Part shown: one piece after another, positions 55,172 to 64,000 of the stretch
Layout of the letters: each line of letters begins with the position of its first letter
Numbering within the stretch: the first letter of the stretch is position 1
Assembly: GCA_029976075.1 (NCBI GenBank)
Contig: JARKNW010000145.1
Location: 1-64,000 of the forward strand
Origin: Pleomorphomonas sp.
GTDB lineage: Bacteria; Pseudomonadota; Alphaproteobacteria; Rhizobiales; Pleomorphomonadaceae
Length of the DNA stretch: 64,000 bases
Direction of reading: 5' to 3'
Notes under the pieces: generated by a model
Database searches by the model: none
What the model was told of the DNA's origin: nothing
What the model saw: the letters and a program-made list of their open reading frames with translations, nothing else
Translations under genes and position numbers: made by a program

Positions 55172-57817
55172 TCAGGCCAATGTCCGCTCCAGAATGTCGG
55201 CAACGTCGCGCGACAACTGCGGCTTGATCTGGATCGAACGCAACGCCGTTTCCGCCTGCGACCGCCGCTTGGGCTCATAGGAGCGCCAGGAGCGGAAGGT
55301 CACGAGCAGCCGGGCGGCAAGTTGCGGGTTCGCGGCATCGAGGCGCGAGATGACGTCGGCGACAAAGCCGAAGCCCTTGCCATCGGCCCGGCCGAACTGG
55401 GTGGGGTTCGAGGAGGCGAAGGCACCGACCAGGGCTCTCACGCGGTTGGGATTGCCGAAAGAGAAGGCTGGGTGGCGCGTCAAGGCCATCACCTTGTCGA
55501 GCGTGCCGGGTAGAGGCGCCGATGCCTGGGCCGAAAGCCATTTGTCGACGACCAGCGGCACTTTGCCGAAGCGCTCGAAGAAGGCTGCGAGGGCCGCTTC
55601 GGCACCCGCGTCGCCACGATGGACGAGAATGGTCAGCGCAGCCAGCCGGTCGGTCATGTTGGTCGCCGTCTCGAACCGTTGGCGCACCAATGCCATTGTG
55701 CCAGTCGAGCCGGTTGTCGAGAGGAGGTCGAGCGCAGTATTGGCGAGCGACCTCCGGCCCGAACCGGCGGCATCCGGCACGTAAGGTTCGCCTGCCGCGG
55801 CGTTGTCGGCCTCGACGATTGCCTTGAGGCGCGCACCAAGCCGGTCGGCGACGGTACGCCGATAGGCTTGATGGGCCGCGGCCACCGCATCGGGATCGAC
55901 ATTCTCGGCCACTTCGCGTGCAACATCATTTTCGCTGGGCACGGCTATCAGCAGGGCCTTGAAGGCGGCGTCGAGCGACGGATCGCCAAGCAGAGAGCCC
56001 AGTGCATCGACCGGCGCAGTTTCGAAGGTTGGCGCCTGACCGGCGCGCACCTGCTGCGTCGCCTTGACCAGTGCCGTCATGGCCAGCGTGGTGCCGGCTT
56101 GCCAGCGGTTGAAACTGTCGGTGTCGTGGGCCAGCAGGAAGATGAGATCGGCGGACGACAGGGACTGCCGCACCTTGACGGGGGCCGAGAAGCCACGGAA
56201 CAGCGATGGCACCGGCCGAGAGGGCAACCCATCGAACGTGACGCCGTGCGACGGCTGGGTCAGGACCAGTATATCGCCGTTGACTTCGGCGCCGCTGATC
56301 GAGGAGGGCCGCATGTCCTTTCCATCCGGGCCGACGAGACCAAACCGCACCGGGATGACGCGCGGCTTCTTGGTCTGCTGGCCCGGCGTTGCCGGCGTCT
56401 CCTGGTTGAGCGTGAGCGTGTAACGGCGCGTTGCCTCGTCCCAGCTTTCCTCGACGGTGACGGTCGGCGTACCGGCTTCGCGATACCAGACCATGAACGG
56501 TTCAAGATCGCGGCCAGAGGCTTCGGCGAAACAGGCGATGAACTGCTCGATCGTGGCGGCCTCGCCGTCATGCCGCGAGAAATAGAGATCCATGCCGCGC
56601 GCGAAGGCATCGCTGCCGATCAGCGTCTTCAGCATGCGGATGACTTCGGCACCCTTCTCGTAGACAGTGGCCGTATAGAAGTTGTTGATTTCCTTGTATT
56701 GCTCGGGCCGCACCGGATGGGCGAGCGGGCCGCCGTCCTCCGGAAACTGCTGGCTTCTGAGCAGACGGGCATCCGAGATGCGCTTTACGGCGCGCGAGCG
56801 CATGTCGGAGGAGAACTCCTGGTCACGGAAGACGGTGAGCCCTTCCTTGAGACAGAGCTGGAACCAGTCGCGGCAGGTAATGCGGTCGCCGGTCCAGTTG
56901 TGAAAATACTCGTGGGCGATCACCGCTTCGATGCCGGCGTAGTCGCCGTCGGTGGCGATCTCCGGATCGGCCAGAACGTACTTGTCGTTGAAGACGTTGA
57001 GGCCCTTGTTTTCCATGGCCCCCATGTTGAAGTCGGACACGGCCACGACATTGAACACGTCGAGGTCATACTCGCGACCGAACACCTCCTCATCCCATTT
57101 CATCGAGCGCTTCAGCGAGTCCATGGCATAGGCCGCCTTCGGCGCATTGCCTTTTTCGACATAGACGCCCAGCTTCACCTTGCGCCCGCTCATGGTGGTG
57201 AAATCGTCCTTGAAGGCATCGAGGTCACCGGCGACCAGAGCAAAGAGATAGCTCGGCTTCGGCCAGGGGTCATGCCAGACGGCGAAATGCCGGCCGTCGG
57301 CGATCTCGCCCGACGACACCGGGTTGCCGTTGGAGAGCAGGATTGGTGCCTCCGCTTTCGGCGCGGTGATCTTCACGGTGAAGACGGAGAGCACATCCGG
57401 ACGGTCGTAGTAATAGGTGATGCGGCGGAAGCCCTCGGCTTCGCACTGGGTGCACCAGGTACCGGAAGACCGATAGAGGCCCATCAACTTGGTATTGGCG
57501 GCCGGATCGAGGCGGGTCGTCATCTCAAGGTGGAAGCTGCCGGCCGGCGGCACCTTGATGGTTAGACGATCGGAACTCGCTTCATAGTCGGAGTCGGACA
57601 GCTCGCGACCGTCAATCGCGACGCGGACGAGCGTCAACTCGTCCCCAACCAGCACGAGTGGCTCGCCGAAGGTTCCTGGACGCGGAGAAATGGCCAGCGT
57701 GGCGGCCACCAGTGTTCTTTCGATGGTCAGGTCGAAATCGAGATCGACCTTGTCGATGGCATAGGGGGTGGGCCGATAGTCGGCGAGACGGATGACGGGG
57801 GAGGAATCCTGGGACAC
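55172..57817 (-). CDS. pepN: Aminopeptidase N (M1 family)
   Basis: 881 residues from a GTG at 57817. The M1 substrate motif GAMENKG is at about 264 and the zinc site HEYFHNWTGDR with the downstream Glu (LKEGLTVFRDQEF) at about 302-325. The TYYYDRPDVLSVFTVKI segment marks the gammaproteobacterial/rhizobial PepN type. The C-terminal 350 residues are helical. It removes N-terminal residues from peptides in the cytoplasm. It is divergent from trpL-trpE(G) and lies upstream of the PAS kinase gene on the same strand. Confidence 0.96.
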   Translation of the reverse strand: MSQDSSPVIRLADYRPTPYAIDKVDLDFDLTIERTLVAATLAISPRPGTFGEPLVLVGDELTLVRVAIDGRELSDSDYEASSDRLTIKVPPAGSFHLEMTTRLDPAANTKLMGLYRSSGTWCTQCEAEGFRRITYYYDRPDVLSVFTVKITAPKAEAPILLSNGNPVSSGEIADGRHFAVWHDPWPKPSYLFALVAGDLDAFKDDFTTMSGRKVKLGVYVEKGNAPKAAYAMDSLKRSMKWDEEVFGREYDLDVFNVVAVSDFNMGAMENKGLNVFNDKYVLADPEIATDGDYAGIEAVIAHEYFHNWTGDRITCRDWFQLCLKEGLTVFRDQEFSSDMRSRAVKRISDARLLRSQQFPEDGGPLAHPVRPEQYKEINNFYTATVYEKGAEVIRMLKTLIGSDAFARGMDLYFSRHDGEAATIEQFIACFAEASGRDLEPFMVWYREAGTPTVTVEESWDEATRRYTLTLNQETPATPGQQTKKPRVIPVRFGLVGPDGKDMRPSSISGAEVNGDILVLTQPSHGVTFDGLPSRPVPSLFRGFSAPVKVRQSLSSADLIFLLAHDTDSFNRWQAGTTLAMTALVKATQQVRAGQAPTFETAPVDALGSLLGDPSLDAAFKALLIAVPSENDVAREVAENVDPDAVAAAHQAYRRTVADRLGARLKAIVEADNAAAGEPYVPDAAGSGRRSLANTALDLLSTTGSTGTMALVRQRFETATNMTDRLAALTILVHRGDAGAEAALAAFFERFGKVPLVVDKWLSAQASAPLPGTLDKVMALTRHPAFSFGNPNRVRALVGAFASSNPTQFGRADGKGFGFVADVISRLDAANPQLAARLLVTFRSWRSYEPKRRSQAETALRSIQIKPQLSRDVADILERTLA

Positions 57818-57993
57818 GGGCGCAACCTATGATCAAAGCATGCGGCGCAAGGCGCCGAAATCGGGTGGGCCGGAGGCAACCGGCGGTGCAAGGGTTGTAA
57901 GGTCGATCGGGGGAAATGCAAACTCCTCTTTGCGAATGTGTCGCGATGTTGATCGGCTTTACAAGCCGGCGCGGTTCGCCTATGGGAGAAGGC

Positions 57994-58044
57994 ATGAACG
58001 GTTTTGTCGCTCTGAACGCTTCGTGGTGGTGGCGCTTCTCGTGA
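57994..58044 (+). CDS. trpL: trp operon leader peptide with three consecutive Trp codons
   Basis: A 16-residue reading frame, MNGFVALNASWWWRFS, begins at the ATG at 57994 behind a GGGAGAAGG site. The three tandem TGG codons at 58024-58032 are the sensor of a transcription attenuator: ribosome stalling there when charged Trp-tRNA is scarce favours antitermination. A similar WWW leader precedes trpE(G) in Sinorhizobium meliloti. It is followed 46 bp later by a terminator hairpin and then trpE(G). Confidence 0.9.
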   Translation: MNGFVALNASWWWRFS

Positions 58045-58089
58045 AGAGAGCGGCCGACGCGGTGTGTCCAGACGGGACGAGTTGAGCGA

Positions 58090-58123
58090 GGGCTGCTCCG
58101 GGAGACCGGAACGGCCCTTTTTG
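58090..58123 (+). terminator. trp attenuator terminator
   Basis: The stem GGGC..TCCGG-GAGA-CCGGA..GCCC, with a symmetrical 3-base internal loop (TGC/ACG), is followed by TTTTT at 58118-58122. It lies between trpL and trpE(G), at the position of an attenuator. Confidence 0.82.
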
Positions 58124-58172
58124 TTCAAGGTGCCCGAGGCGGTCTCTCTGAGTGGCGACAGGGGAGATTGCG

Positions 58173-60380
58173 ATGGTCAAGAGCGAAGCCGAGGCCGGTT
58201 CGTCCGGCAACAGGGAATCCTTCATCACAGCCGGCGGCGTCGAGGTGGCACGCAGTGCGCGACCCGACCACTACAAGACGGCGATTTCGGGCTTCTTCGA
58301 CAAGCTCGATACCCGGCGTGGCGCCGTGCTGTCTTCCAACTACGAGTTTCCCGGTCGCTACTCGCGCTGGGACATCGCTTTCGTCGACCCGCCGGTGGCG
58401 ATCACGGCTCGCGGTCGGAAGATGACGATCGAGGCGCTCAACGCACGTGGCCGGATATTGCTCCCCGCCTTTGTCGCCGCTGTGCGCGGTCCGGACCTCG
58501 TTTCGCTCTCCGTTGACGATCGACTGATCTCTCTTGAGGTGACCACTCCTCAGGAAGGCTTTGCCGAGGAGGATCGCTCGCGTCAGCCTTCGGTCTTCTC
58601 GGTGCTTCGCCGCATTATCGCGAAATTTGCAACGCCCGAGGACGACAAGCTCGGCCTGTGGGGCGCGTTCGGTTACGATCTGGCCTTCCAGTTCGACAGC
58701 GTCGATTTCAAACTTCCCCGGCCCGACGATCAGCGCGACCTTGTCCTTTACTTCCCCGACGAAATCGTCATCGTCGATCACCACCGCGCCGCCGCGACCG
58801 TTTATTCCTATGACTTCGTCGTCGAGGGGCGGCTGACCGTCGGTTTGCCGCGCGACGGCGAATCCCGGCCGTTCCCGGTGAGTGACCGCAACCCGGGACG
58901 AGGCGATCACAAGCCCGGCGAGTACGCCGCATCCGTCAGCAAGGCGGTGGAGTACTTCCGGCGCGGCGACCTCTTCGAAGTGGTGCCGGGTCAGGTGTTC
59001 TATGAAAAGCCGTCTTCGCCGCCGTCGGCCATTGCGCGCCGGCTGCAGCAGATCAACCCGGCGCCGTTCGGCTTCATGTTCAATCTTGGTGCGTCCGAAT
59101 ATCTGATCGGTGCCAGTCCCGAGATGTTCGTGCGCGTCACCAACGGCAAGCGCGTCGAGACCTGTCCGATCTCCGGCACCATCAAGCGTGGTCGCAATGC
59201 CATCGAGGACGAAGAGCAGATCCGCATCCTTCTCAATTCCAAGAAGGACGAAGCAGAGCTCACCATGTGCTCGGACGTCGATCGCAACGACAAGAGCCGG
59301 ATCTGCGAGCCGGGCTCGGTGCGTGTCATCGGCCGTCGCCAGATCGAGATGTATTCCCGCCTCATCCACACGGTCGACCATATCGAAGGACGCCTGCGTG
59401 ACGGTATGGATGGCCTTGATGCCTTCCTCAGCCATGCCTGGGCGGTCACGGTAACCGGGGCGCCTAAACTATGGGCGATGCAGTTCATCGAGGACCATGA
59501 AAAGAGCTGTCGTGCCTGGTATGGCGGTGCCGTTGGCGCCTTCCTGATGAATGGCGACGTCAACACCGGCCTGACGCTCCGGACCATCCGTCTCAAGGAT
59601 GGCATCGCTGAGGTGCGCGCCGGTGCGACATTGCTCTACGACTCCGTGCCGGAGGACGAGGAGAAGGAAACCGAGCTCAAGGCCTCGGCGCTGATTTCCG
59701 CCATTCGCGAGGCCGGTACCACGCCGGTTGCTGCCGCGTCGGTGGTTCGCGAGGCAACGGGGGCCGGCACCAGGATCGTGCTGGTCGACCATGAGGACAG
59801 CTTCGTCCACACGCTCGCCAACTACTTCCGCCAGACGGGCGCCGAGGTGAAGACGTTGCGCGCCTCGAAAGGGAAGGGCATCGATCCGGCGCTGATTGCC
59901 GCCGCGAAAGCCGACCTTCTCGTCATGTCTCCGGGACCGGGAAATCCCTCCGACTTCCACTGCGCGCAGACAATTGCCGCTGCGCGAGAGCTGGGGCTGC
60001 CGGTCTTTGGCGTCTGCCTCGGGTTGCAGGCCATCGTGGAAGCCTTTGGCGGGCGCCTGGCCCAGCTCGCCATTCCCTTCCACGGCAAGCCATCCAAAGT
60101 GTCCGTGTCGTCCAACTCCCTGCTGTTCGCCGGTCTGCCGCAGGAGATCGTCATCGGGCGCTATCACTCGCTCTATGCCGATCGGGCGTATCTTCCCGAA
60201 GCTTTCCGTGTGACCGCGGAGACCGAGGACAAGGTCGTCATGGCGATAGAGCACCAGAGCGAAGCTTTCGCCGCGGTACAGTTTCACCCGGAGTCGATCA
60301 TGTCGCTCTCGGCGGATGCCGGCCACGTCATCATCGAGAATGCTATCCAGGGTTTAGTGCGTGCGGGCCGTGCCGGCTAG
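58173..60380 (+). CDS. trpE(G): Anthranilate synthase, fused TrpE-TrpG
   Basis: 735 residues from the ATG at 58173 (GGGGAG at good spacing; the GTG at 58152 is less likely). The N-terminal 520 residues are component [40 protein letters not shown] and the chorismate-binding tail [19 protein letters not shown]. The C-terminal 190 residues are the glutamine amidotransferase with the nucleophile in [17 protein letters not shown], and His/Glu in QFHPESIMS. It makes anthranilate from chorismate and glutamine, the first committed step to tryptophan. The fusion is typical of Rhizobiales. The expression is controlled by the leader at 57994-58123. Confidence 0.97.
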   Translation: MVKSEAEAGSSGNRESFITAGGVEVARSARPDHYKTAISGFFDKLDTRRGAVLSSNYEFPGRYSRWDIAFVDPPVAITARGRKMTIEALNARGRILLPAFVAAVRGPDLVSLSVDDRLISLEVTTPQEGFAEEDRSRQPSVFSVLRRIIAKFATPEDDKLGLWGAFGYDLAFQFDSVDFKLPRPDDQRDLVLYFPDEIVIVDHHRAAATVYSYDFVVEGRLTVGLPRDGESRPFPVSDRNPGRGDHKPGEYAASVSKAVEYFRRGDLFEVVPGQVFYEKPSSPPSAIARRLQQINPAPFGFMFNLGASEYLIGASPEMFVRVTNGKRVETCPISGTIKRGRNAIEDEEQIRILLNSKKDEAELTMCSDVDRNDKSRICEPGSVRVIGRRQIEMYSRLIHTVDHIEGRLRDGMDGLDAFLSHAWAVTVTGAPKLWAMQFIEDHEKSCRAWYGGAVGAFLMNGDVNTGLTLRTIRLKDGIAEVRAGATLLYDSVPEDEEKETELKASALISAIREAGTTPVAAASVVREATGAGTRIVLVDHEDSFVHTLANYFRQTGAEVKTLRASKGKGIDPALIAAAKADLLVMSPGPGNPSDFHCAQTIAAARELGLPVFGVCLGLQAIVEAFGGRLAQLAIPFHGKPSKVSVSSNSLLFAGLPQEIVIGRYHSLYADRAYLPEAFRVTAETEDKVVMAIEHQSEAFAAVQFHPESIMSLSADAGHVIIENAIQGLVRAGRAG

Positions 60381-60402
60381 GCTGTCTACATCCGAGAGTA
60401 TG

Positions 60403-60436
60403 GTGTGAGAGCGATCGCCGCTCTCACACGTGTTCT
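60403..60436 (+). terminator. Terminator-like hairpin after trpE(G)
   Basis: Perfect 11-bp stem GTGTGAGAGCG/CGCTCTCACAC with a 5-base loop, 23 bp after the stop. The T-run is poor (GTGTTCT). Confidence 0.65.
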
Positions 60437-61270
60437 ACTTAAGAACATACAACCGTGTGATCGGCGTGGTTCCCGTCGCCGACATTCTCCACTTGTGACG
60501 GTCGAAAAGCGAGCCTCCCGGTTGTTGCTCTGGATTCCTATTTCTGAAATTTGTGATACATATCAATTATATAGATGTGTGGTGCGACTTGTGAACCATG
60601 CACGTGGGCCGTTGTTGCAAGGATGTCGCACTCGAATGGCGAATTGAATGTTTCCCGCCAGATACATGCAAAAAGCGCGATTGGGCAACTTTTGGTGCTG
60701 GAAGATTGCGCACGACGCGCTATCATAAAAATTGCGACAACGTTGCTGGCTCAACTCGTCGCGGGGTTAGTAGCCCCTTCCGCGGTTTTCGCGGACTAGC
60801 GGTCCAAACAACTAGAGGGCGCAAGCCCTCTTTTTTTGTTCTCAGAAGTTCGGGTCTACCGCGACCCTCGCAAGGATACCCCCTCCGGAATTTCAGACGA
60901 CCTCCTTCATGGAGGGCGCTTCCTCCAGATTCAAGGCACGACGGTCAGGTTGTTTCGGTGACGAGCCAGCTTGGGCAACTTGCAACTTCTGCTCTGTCGC
61001 CCACGGAAGCGGCTTCAGCGCGTGGTTTGTGCCCAAATTTGCGCCTTGACCCCTCATTTTTTTTACCGAAAGATCAAGGAAACAGACGGGCGGAGAAAAA
61101 CCGCCGGGGAATAGCGGACAAGGCAATCGAAAGATCTGGGGCGGGGCGGCTTGAGCCGTTTCGAACCTTGGTTGGATCAAGGACATCGCGATCAGCCACT
61201 TGGTGGGTCTCGATGAACGGTGATGCTTTGTCTTCGTCGTTACTGTGCACCAGCCACGGGATCAACATCC
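60437..61270. other. Intergenic region between trpE(G) and preT
   Basis: About 830 bp without a convincing protein gene. It contains a candidate small RNA ending at 60838 and, at 61090-61106, a GGCGG/CCGCC hairpin in the presumed preT leader. A CTTGACCCC at 61050 resembles a -35 element but no good -10 follows. Confidence 0.5.
60735..60838 (+). ncRNA. Candidate small RNA with three hairpins and a terminator
   Basis: Three successive stems are visible: GGGG..CCCC (60763-60777), CCGCG-GTTTT-CGCGG (60780-60794) and the terminator AGAGGGC-GCAA-GCCCTCT followed by seven Ts (60814-60837). A TATCATAAA sequence at 60721-60729 could be a -10 element. No upstream coding gene explains the terminator, since trpE(G) has its own. 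A hydrophobic reading frame ending at 60799 (KIATTLLAQLVAGLVAPSAV, then FAD) overlaps it, so a small peptide gene is the alternative. Confidence 0.4.
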
Positions 61271-62605
61271 ATGCCTGATATTTCTGCGGGACGCCTCGAT
61301 ACGACCGAGTACGGAAAGAATTTTTCCGACGTTCACCCGCCGCTCAGCGCGCATGAGGCGGTCGTTGAAAGCGATCGTTGCTATTTCTGTTTCGACGCGC
61401 CTTGCATGAATGCTTGCCCGACATCGATCGACATCCCGATGTTCATCCGCAAGATCGGAACGGGTAATGTCGCCGGTGCGGCCGAGACGATCTTTGCCTC
61501 CAACATACTCGGCGGTATGTGCGCCCGCGTCTGTCCCACCGAAACACTATGCGAGGAAGCCTGCGTCAGAAATCTGGCGGAGGAAAAGCCCGTCCGTATC
61601 GGCCTTCTTCAGCGTTACGCAACTGACCACTATCTGGAACGCCATTCCTCCTATGGCGCGCGCGCGGCCGCTACCGGCCGCAAGGTGGCCGTGGTCGGCG
61701 CCGGTCCGGCCGGGCTCGCCTGTGCTCACGAGTTGGCACAGAAGGGGCATGACGTGACGATCTTCGAAGCGCGCGACAAGGCCGGTGGACTCAACGAGTT
61801 CGGTATCGCCGCCTACAAGGCGACCGACGACTTTGCCCAGCGCGAGGTGGATTTCGTGCTCGGCATTGGCGGCATTCGGGTGGACGCCGGCAAGGCCCTC
61901 GGTCGGGACTTCAGGCTGAGCGATCTCAGGGCGAGCTACGATGCCGTCTTTCTCGGCCTCGGACTCCAGGCCATCAATGCGCTGGGCGTCGAGGGCGAGG
62001 AGGTGGCCGGTGTCGTCGATGCCGTCCGCTGGATCGAAGAACTGAGGCAGTCTCCCGACAAATCCAGGATCGAGGTGGGGGCCAAGGTCATCGTCATTGG
62101 CGGCGGCATGACGGCCGTGGATGCGGCCATCCAGGCAAAGAAGCTCGGCGCCGATGAAGTGACCATTGCCTATCGGCGCGGCCCGGCCGAGATGGGTGCC
62201 AGCCGTTATGAGCAGGAGTTGGCGCAGGTGAACGGCGTGCGCATCCTGCACTGGGTGGCACCGAAGAAAGTCGTGGCGGAAGGCAATGCCGTTGCCGCCG
62301 TCGACTTTGAGCGCACCGCGCTTGATGCGTCCGGCCGCCTCACCGGGACCGGCCGGAGCGTTAGCCTTCCGGCCGACCAGGTGATGAAAGCCATTGGCCA
62401 GACTTTCGTTTCGGGTGCTGTCGGCGATGGCGAAACCGTCGCTCTCGACGGAGGTCGCATTGCGGTCGATGCCGAGATGCGGACGTCTCTTGCCGGCGTC
62501 TGGGCTGGAGGCGACTGCGTCCGCGGTGGGGAGGATCTCACCGTCCAGGCCGTCGATCACGGCAAGCGCGCTGCCCTTTCCATTCACGCTGCTCTTTCCG
62601 CCTGA
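61271..62605 (+). CDS. preT: NAD-dependent dihydropyrimidine dehydrogenase subunit PreT
   Basis: 444 residues from the ATG at 61271; an upstream extension to 61220 has no homology. Two N-terminal cysteine groups (CYFCFDAPCMNACPTSIDIP and CARVCPTETLCEEAC) bind [4Fe-4S] clusters. Then comes the FAD domain (VAVVGAGPAGLACAHELAQK) and the NAD(P)-binding fold (VIVIGGGMTAVDAAIQAKKL), as in the GltD group. The last motif GVWAGGDCVRGGEDLTVQAV closes the FAD site. With PreA it reduces uracil or thymine to the dihydro form, the first step of pyrimidine breakdown. Confidence 0.93.
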   Translation: MPDISAGRLDTTEYGKNFSDVHPPLSAHEAVVESDRCYFCFDAPCMNACPTSIDIPMFIRKIGTGNVAGAAETIFASNILGGMCARVCPTETLCEEACVRNLAEEKPVRIGLLQRYATDHYLERHSSYGARAAATGRKVAVVGAGPAGLACAHELAQKGHDVTIFEARDKAGGLNEFGIAAYKATDDFAQREVDFVLGIGGIRVDAGKALGRDFRLSDLRASYDAVFLGLGLQAINALGVEGEEVAGVVDAVRWIEELRQSPDKSRIEVGAKVIVIGGGMTAVDAAIQAKKLGADEVTIAYRRGPAEMGASRYEQELAQVNGVRILHWVAPKKVVAEGNAVAAVDFERTALDASGRLTGTGRSVSLPADQVMKAIGQTFVSGAVGDGETVALDGGRIAVDAEMRTSLAGVWAGGDCVRGGEDLTVQAVDHGKRAALSIHAALSA

Positions 62606-62622
62606 TTTGAGGGAGTTCCGAC

Positions 62623-63930
62623 ATGGCCGATCTCCGCACCAACTTTCTCGGCATCAAGTCGCCGAACCCCTTCTGGCTCGCTTCTGCGCCGCCGACCGAC
62701 AAGAAGTACAACGTCGAGCGTGCTTTCCGTGCCGGCTGGGGTGGCGTCGTCTGGAAGACGCTCGGCGAGGACCCGGCCGTCGTCAACGTCAACGGGCCTC
62801 GTTATGGAGCCATCCACTCCGGCGATCGCCGCCTTGCCGGCCTCAACAACATCGAGCTGATCACTGATCGCCCGCTGGAACTCAATCTGCGCGAGATAGC
62901 CGAGGTGAAGAAGGCCTGGCCCGACCGGGCGCTGGTCGTCTCGCTGATGGTGCCTTGCGAGGAGCGAAACTGGAAGTCGATCATCGCTCGCGTCGAGGAG
63001 ACGGGCGCCGATGGTCTCGAACTCAACTTCGGTTGTCCACACGGCATGAGCGAGCGTGGCATGGGCTCGGCGGTGGGGCAGGTGCCCGAATACATCGAGA
63101 TGGTCGCCCGCTGGTGCAAACAGGCGACGCGCATGCCGGTGATCGTCAAGTTGACGCCCAACATCACCGACATCCGTTACCCCGCCCGCGCCGCCAAGAA
63201 GGGCGGGGCCGATGCCGTGTCGCTCATCAACACCATCAACTCGATCGTTGCGGTGGACCTCGACAGCTTCGCACCCGTACCGACCATCGATGGCAAGGGT
63301 AGCCATGGCGGTTATTGCGGACCGGCGGTGAAGCCGATCGCCCTCAACATGGTGGGCGAGATCGCCCGCGATCCCGAGACGTTCGGACTGCCGATCTCCG
63401 GCATCGGCGGCATCGAGACGTGGCGTGACGCTGCCGAATATATCTCGCTCGGCTGCGGCACCGTGCAGGTCTGCACGGCGGTGATGACCTACGGCTTCAA
63501 GATCGTCGAGGAAATGATCGACGGCATGAAGAAGTACATGGACAGCCATGGCTTCTCCACCATCGAGGATTTCCGCGGTCTTGCCGTCAAGAACATCTCC
63601 GACTGGAAGTATCTCAACCTCAATTACATCGCCAAGGCGAAGATCGACCAGGACCTCTGCATCAAGTGCGGCCGCTGCCATATCGCCTGCGAGGACACCT
63701 CGCACCAGGCGATCACCCACATGGTCGACGGCGCTAGGCATTTCGAGGTGAAGGACGAGGAGTGCGTCGGCTGCAATCTTTGTGTCAACGTCTGCCCCGT
63801 CGAGGGCTGCATCACCATGCAGCCGATGGCGGCGGGGGCGGTCGATCCTCGCACGGGGAAGGTCGTGCCGGCCCGGTATGCCAACTGGACGACTCATCCC
63901 AACAACCCCTCGGCTGTTGCCGCGGAATAA
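62623..63930 (+). CDS. preA: NAD-dependent dihydropyrimidine dehydrogenase subunit PreA
   Basis: 435 residues, 17 bp after preT, with a GAGGGAG site. The N-terminal 300 residues form the FMN-binding TIM barrel of dihydroorotate-dehydrogenase type (PNPFWLASAPPTDKKYNVER; LELNFGCPHGMSERGMGSAV with the catalytic Cys at about 139; PISGIGGIETWRDAAEYISL). The C-terminal ferredoxin domain has CIKCGRCHIAC and CVGCNLCVNVCP for two [4Fe-4S] clusters. It forms the PreTA heteromer. A dihydropyrimidinase gene would be expected beyond the right edge. Confidence 0.95.
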   Translation: MADLRTNFLGIKSPNPFWLASAPPTDKKYNVERAFRAGWGGVVWKTLGEDPAVVNVNGPRYGAIHSGDRRLAGLNNIELITDRPLELNLREIAEVKKAWPDRALVVSLMVPCEERNWKSIIARVEETGADGLELNFGCPHGMSERGMGSAVGQVPEYIEMVARWCKQATRMPVIVKLTPNITDIRYPARAAKKGGADAVSLINTINSIVAVDLDSFAPVPTIDGKGSHGGYCGPAVKPIALNMVGEIARDPETFGLPISGIGGIETWRDAAEYISLGCGTVQVCTAVMTYGFKIVEEMIDGMKKYMDSHGFSTIEDFRGLAVKNISDWKYLNLNYIAKAKIDQDLCIKCGRCHIACEDTSHQAITHMVDGARHFEVKDEECVGCNLCVNVCPVEGCITMQPMAAGAVDPRTGKVVPARYANWTTHPNNPSAVAAE

Positions 63931-63956
63931 CAACGACAAAGACTAAGCATTGTCCC

Positions 63957-63994
63957 GGAGTGTCGTCGGCGTGGCCGATCGCTGGCGACACTCC
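63957..63994 (+). terminator. Inverted repeat after preA
   Basis: GGAGTGTCG (63957-63965) and CGACACTCC (63986-63994) could form a 9-bp stem with a 20-base loop, 27 bp after the preA stop. The tail CATTTG is weak, and the window ends soon after. Confidence 0.45.
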
Positions 63995-64000
63995 CATTTG

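Noticed and set aside
60598-61278. 226-codon frame between trpE(G) and preT
   Set aside because: It spans two or more hairpins including an intrinsic terminator, and its product is low in typical protein composition.
1-64000. CRISPR arrays, tRNA and rRNA genes, intact insertion sequences, phage genes
   Set aside because: Looked for regular spaced repeats, T-loop sequences and transposase or integrase motifs; none were found.

Overview
The window is chromosomal DNA of a high-GC alphaproteobacterium, most likely of the order Hyphomicrobiales (Rhizobiales). This rests on gene families and gene order: a MucR/Ros regulator, DUF5330, DUF1491 and DUF2336 proteins, a fused trpE(G) behind a Trp-rich leader peptide, and a block running feuN-like/feuP/feuQ - (two extra genes) - ccmI/E/F/H (cycHJKL) - degP - two-component pair - glnE - PAS kinase - pepN, which is rhizobial in style. 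Genus is not decided by the sequence. There are no tRNA, rRNA or CRISPR features and no intact mobile elements.

Layout. 1-8.1 kb: carbon metabolism on the minus strand: the start of a PfkB sugar kinase, D-amino-acid dehydrogenase, a LacI regulator-xylB-xylA operon for xylose and an M20 peptidase, plus a DUF1131 lipoprotein on the plus strand. 8.1-16.2 kb: an AT-rich island followed by an orphan LuxR-type regulator, a HerA-like ATPase (DUF853), malQ with a GNAT acetyltransferase, a haloacid dehalogenase and a branched-chain aminotransferase. 16.2-25.7 kb: a frameshifted CheY-like regulator, sodB, oligopeptidase B, a histidine kinase/peptidoglycan-binding/DUF1491 operon, DUF5330, sufE and mucR. 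25.7-34.1 kb: DUF2336, lipoprotein, a PBP1A-DUF1214-DUF1254 operon, a YcgN-type protein, a molybdate-binding Mop protein, a YitT transporter-like protein and a WYL regulator. 34.1-36.2 kb: about 2 kb with no credible gene. 36.2-57.8 kb: envelope signalling (FeuN/P/Q-like), cytochrome c maturation, DegP, a second two-component pair, GlnE, a PAS histidine kinase and PepN. 57.8-64 kb: trpL-trpE(G) with an attenuator, a stretch that may encode a small RNA, and preT-preA for pyrimidine reduction.

Most genes are core housekeeping or envelope-stress functions. The most unexpected signals are non-coding. Dense clusters of GANTC, the recognition site of the alphaproteobacterial cell-cycle methyltransferase CcrM, occur inside the 2-kb gene desert (eight sites in 174 bp), upstream of the PAS histidine kinase (seven in 131 bp) and in two smaller groups. 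A trp leader peptide with three consecutive Trp codons is followed by a terminator hairpin. A one-base frameshift at a T-run splits a response regulator. A perfect 14-bp palindrome lies just upstream of the aminotransferase start. Starts were chosen by Shine-Dalgarno spacing and by where family homology begins; uncertain ones are flagged.
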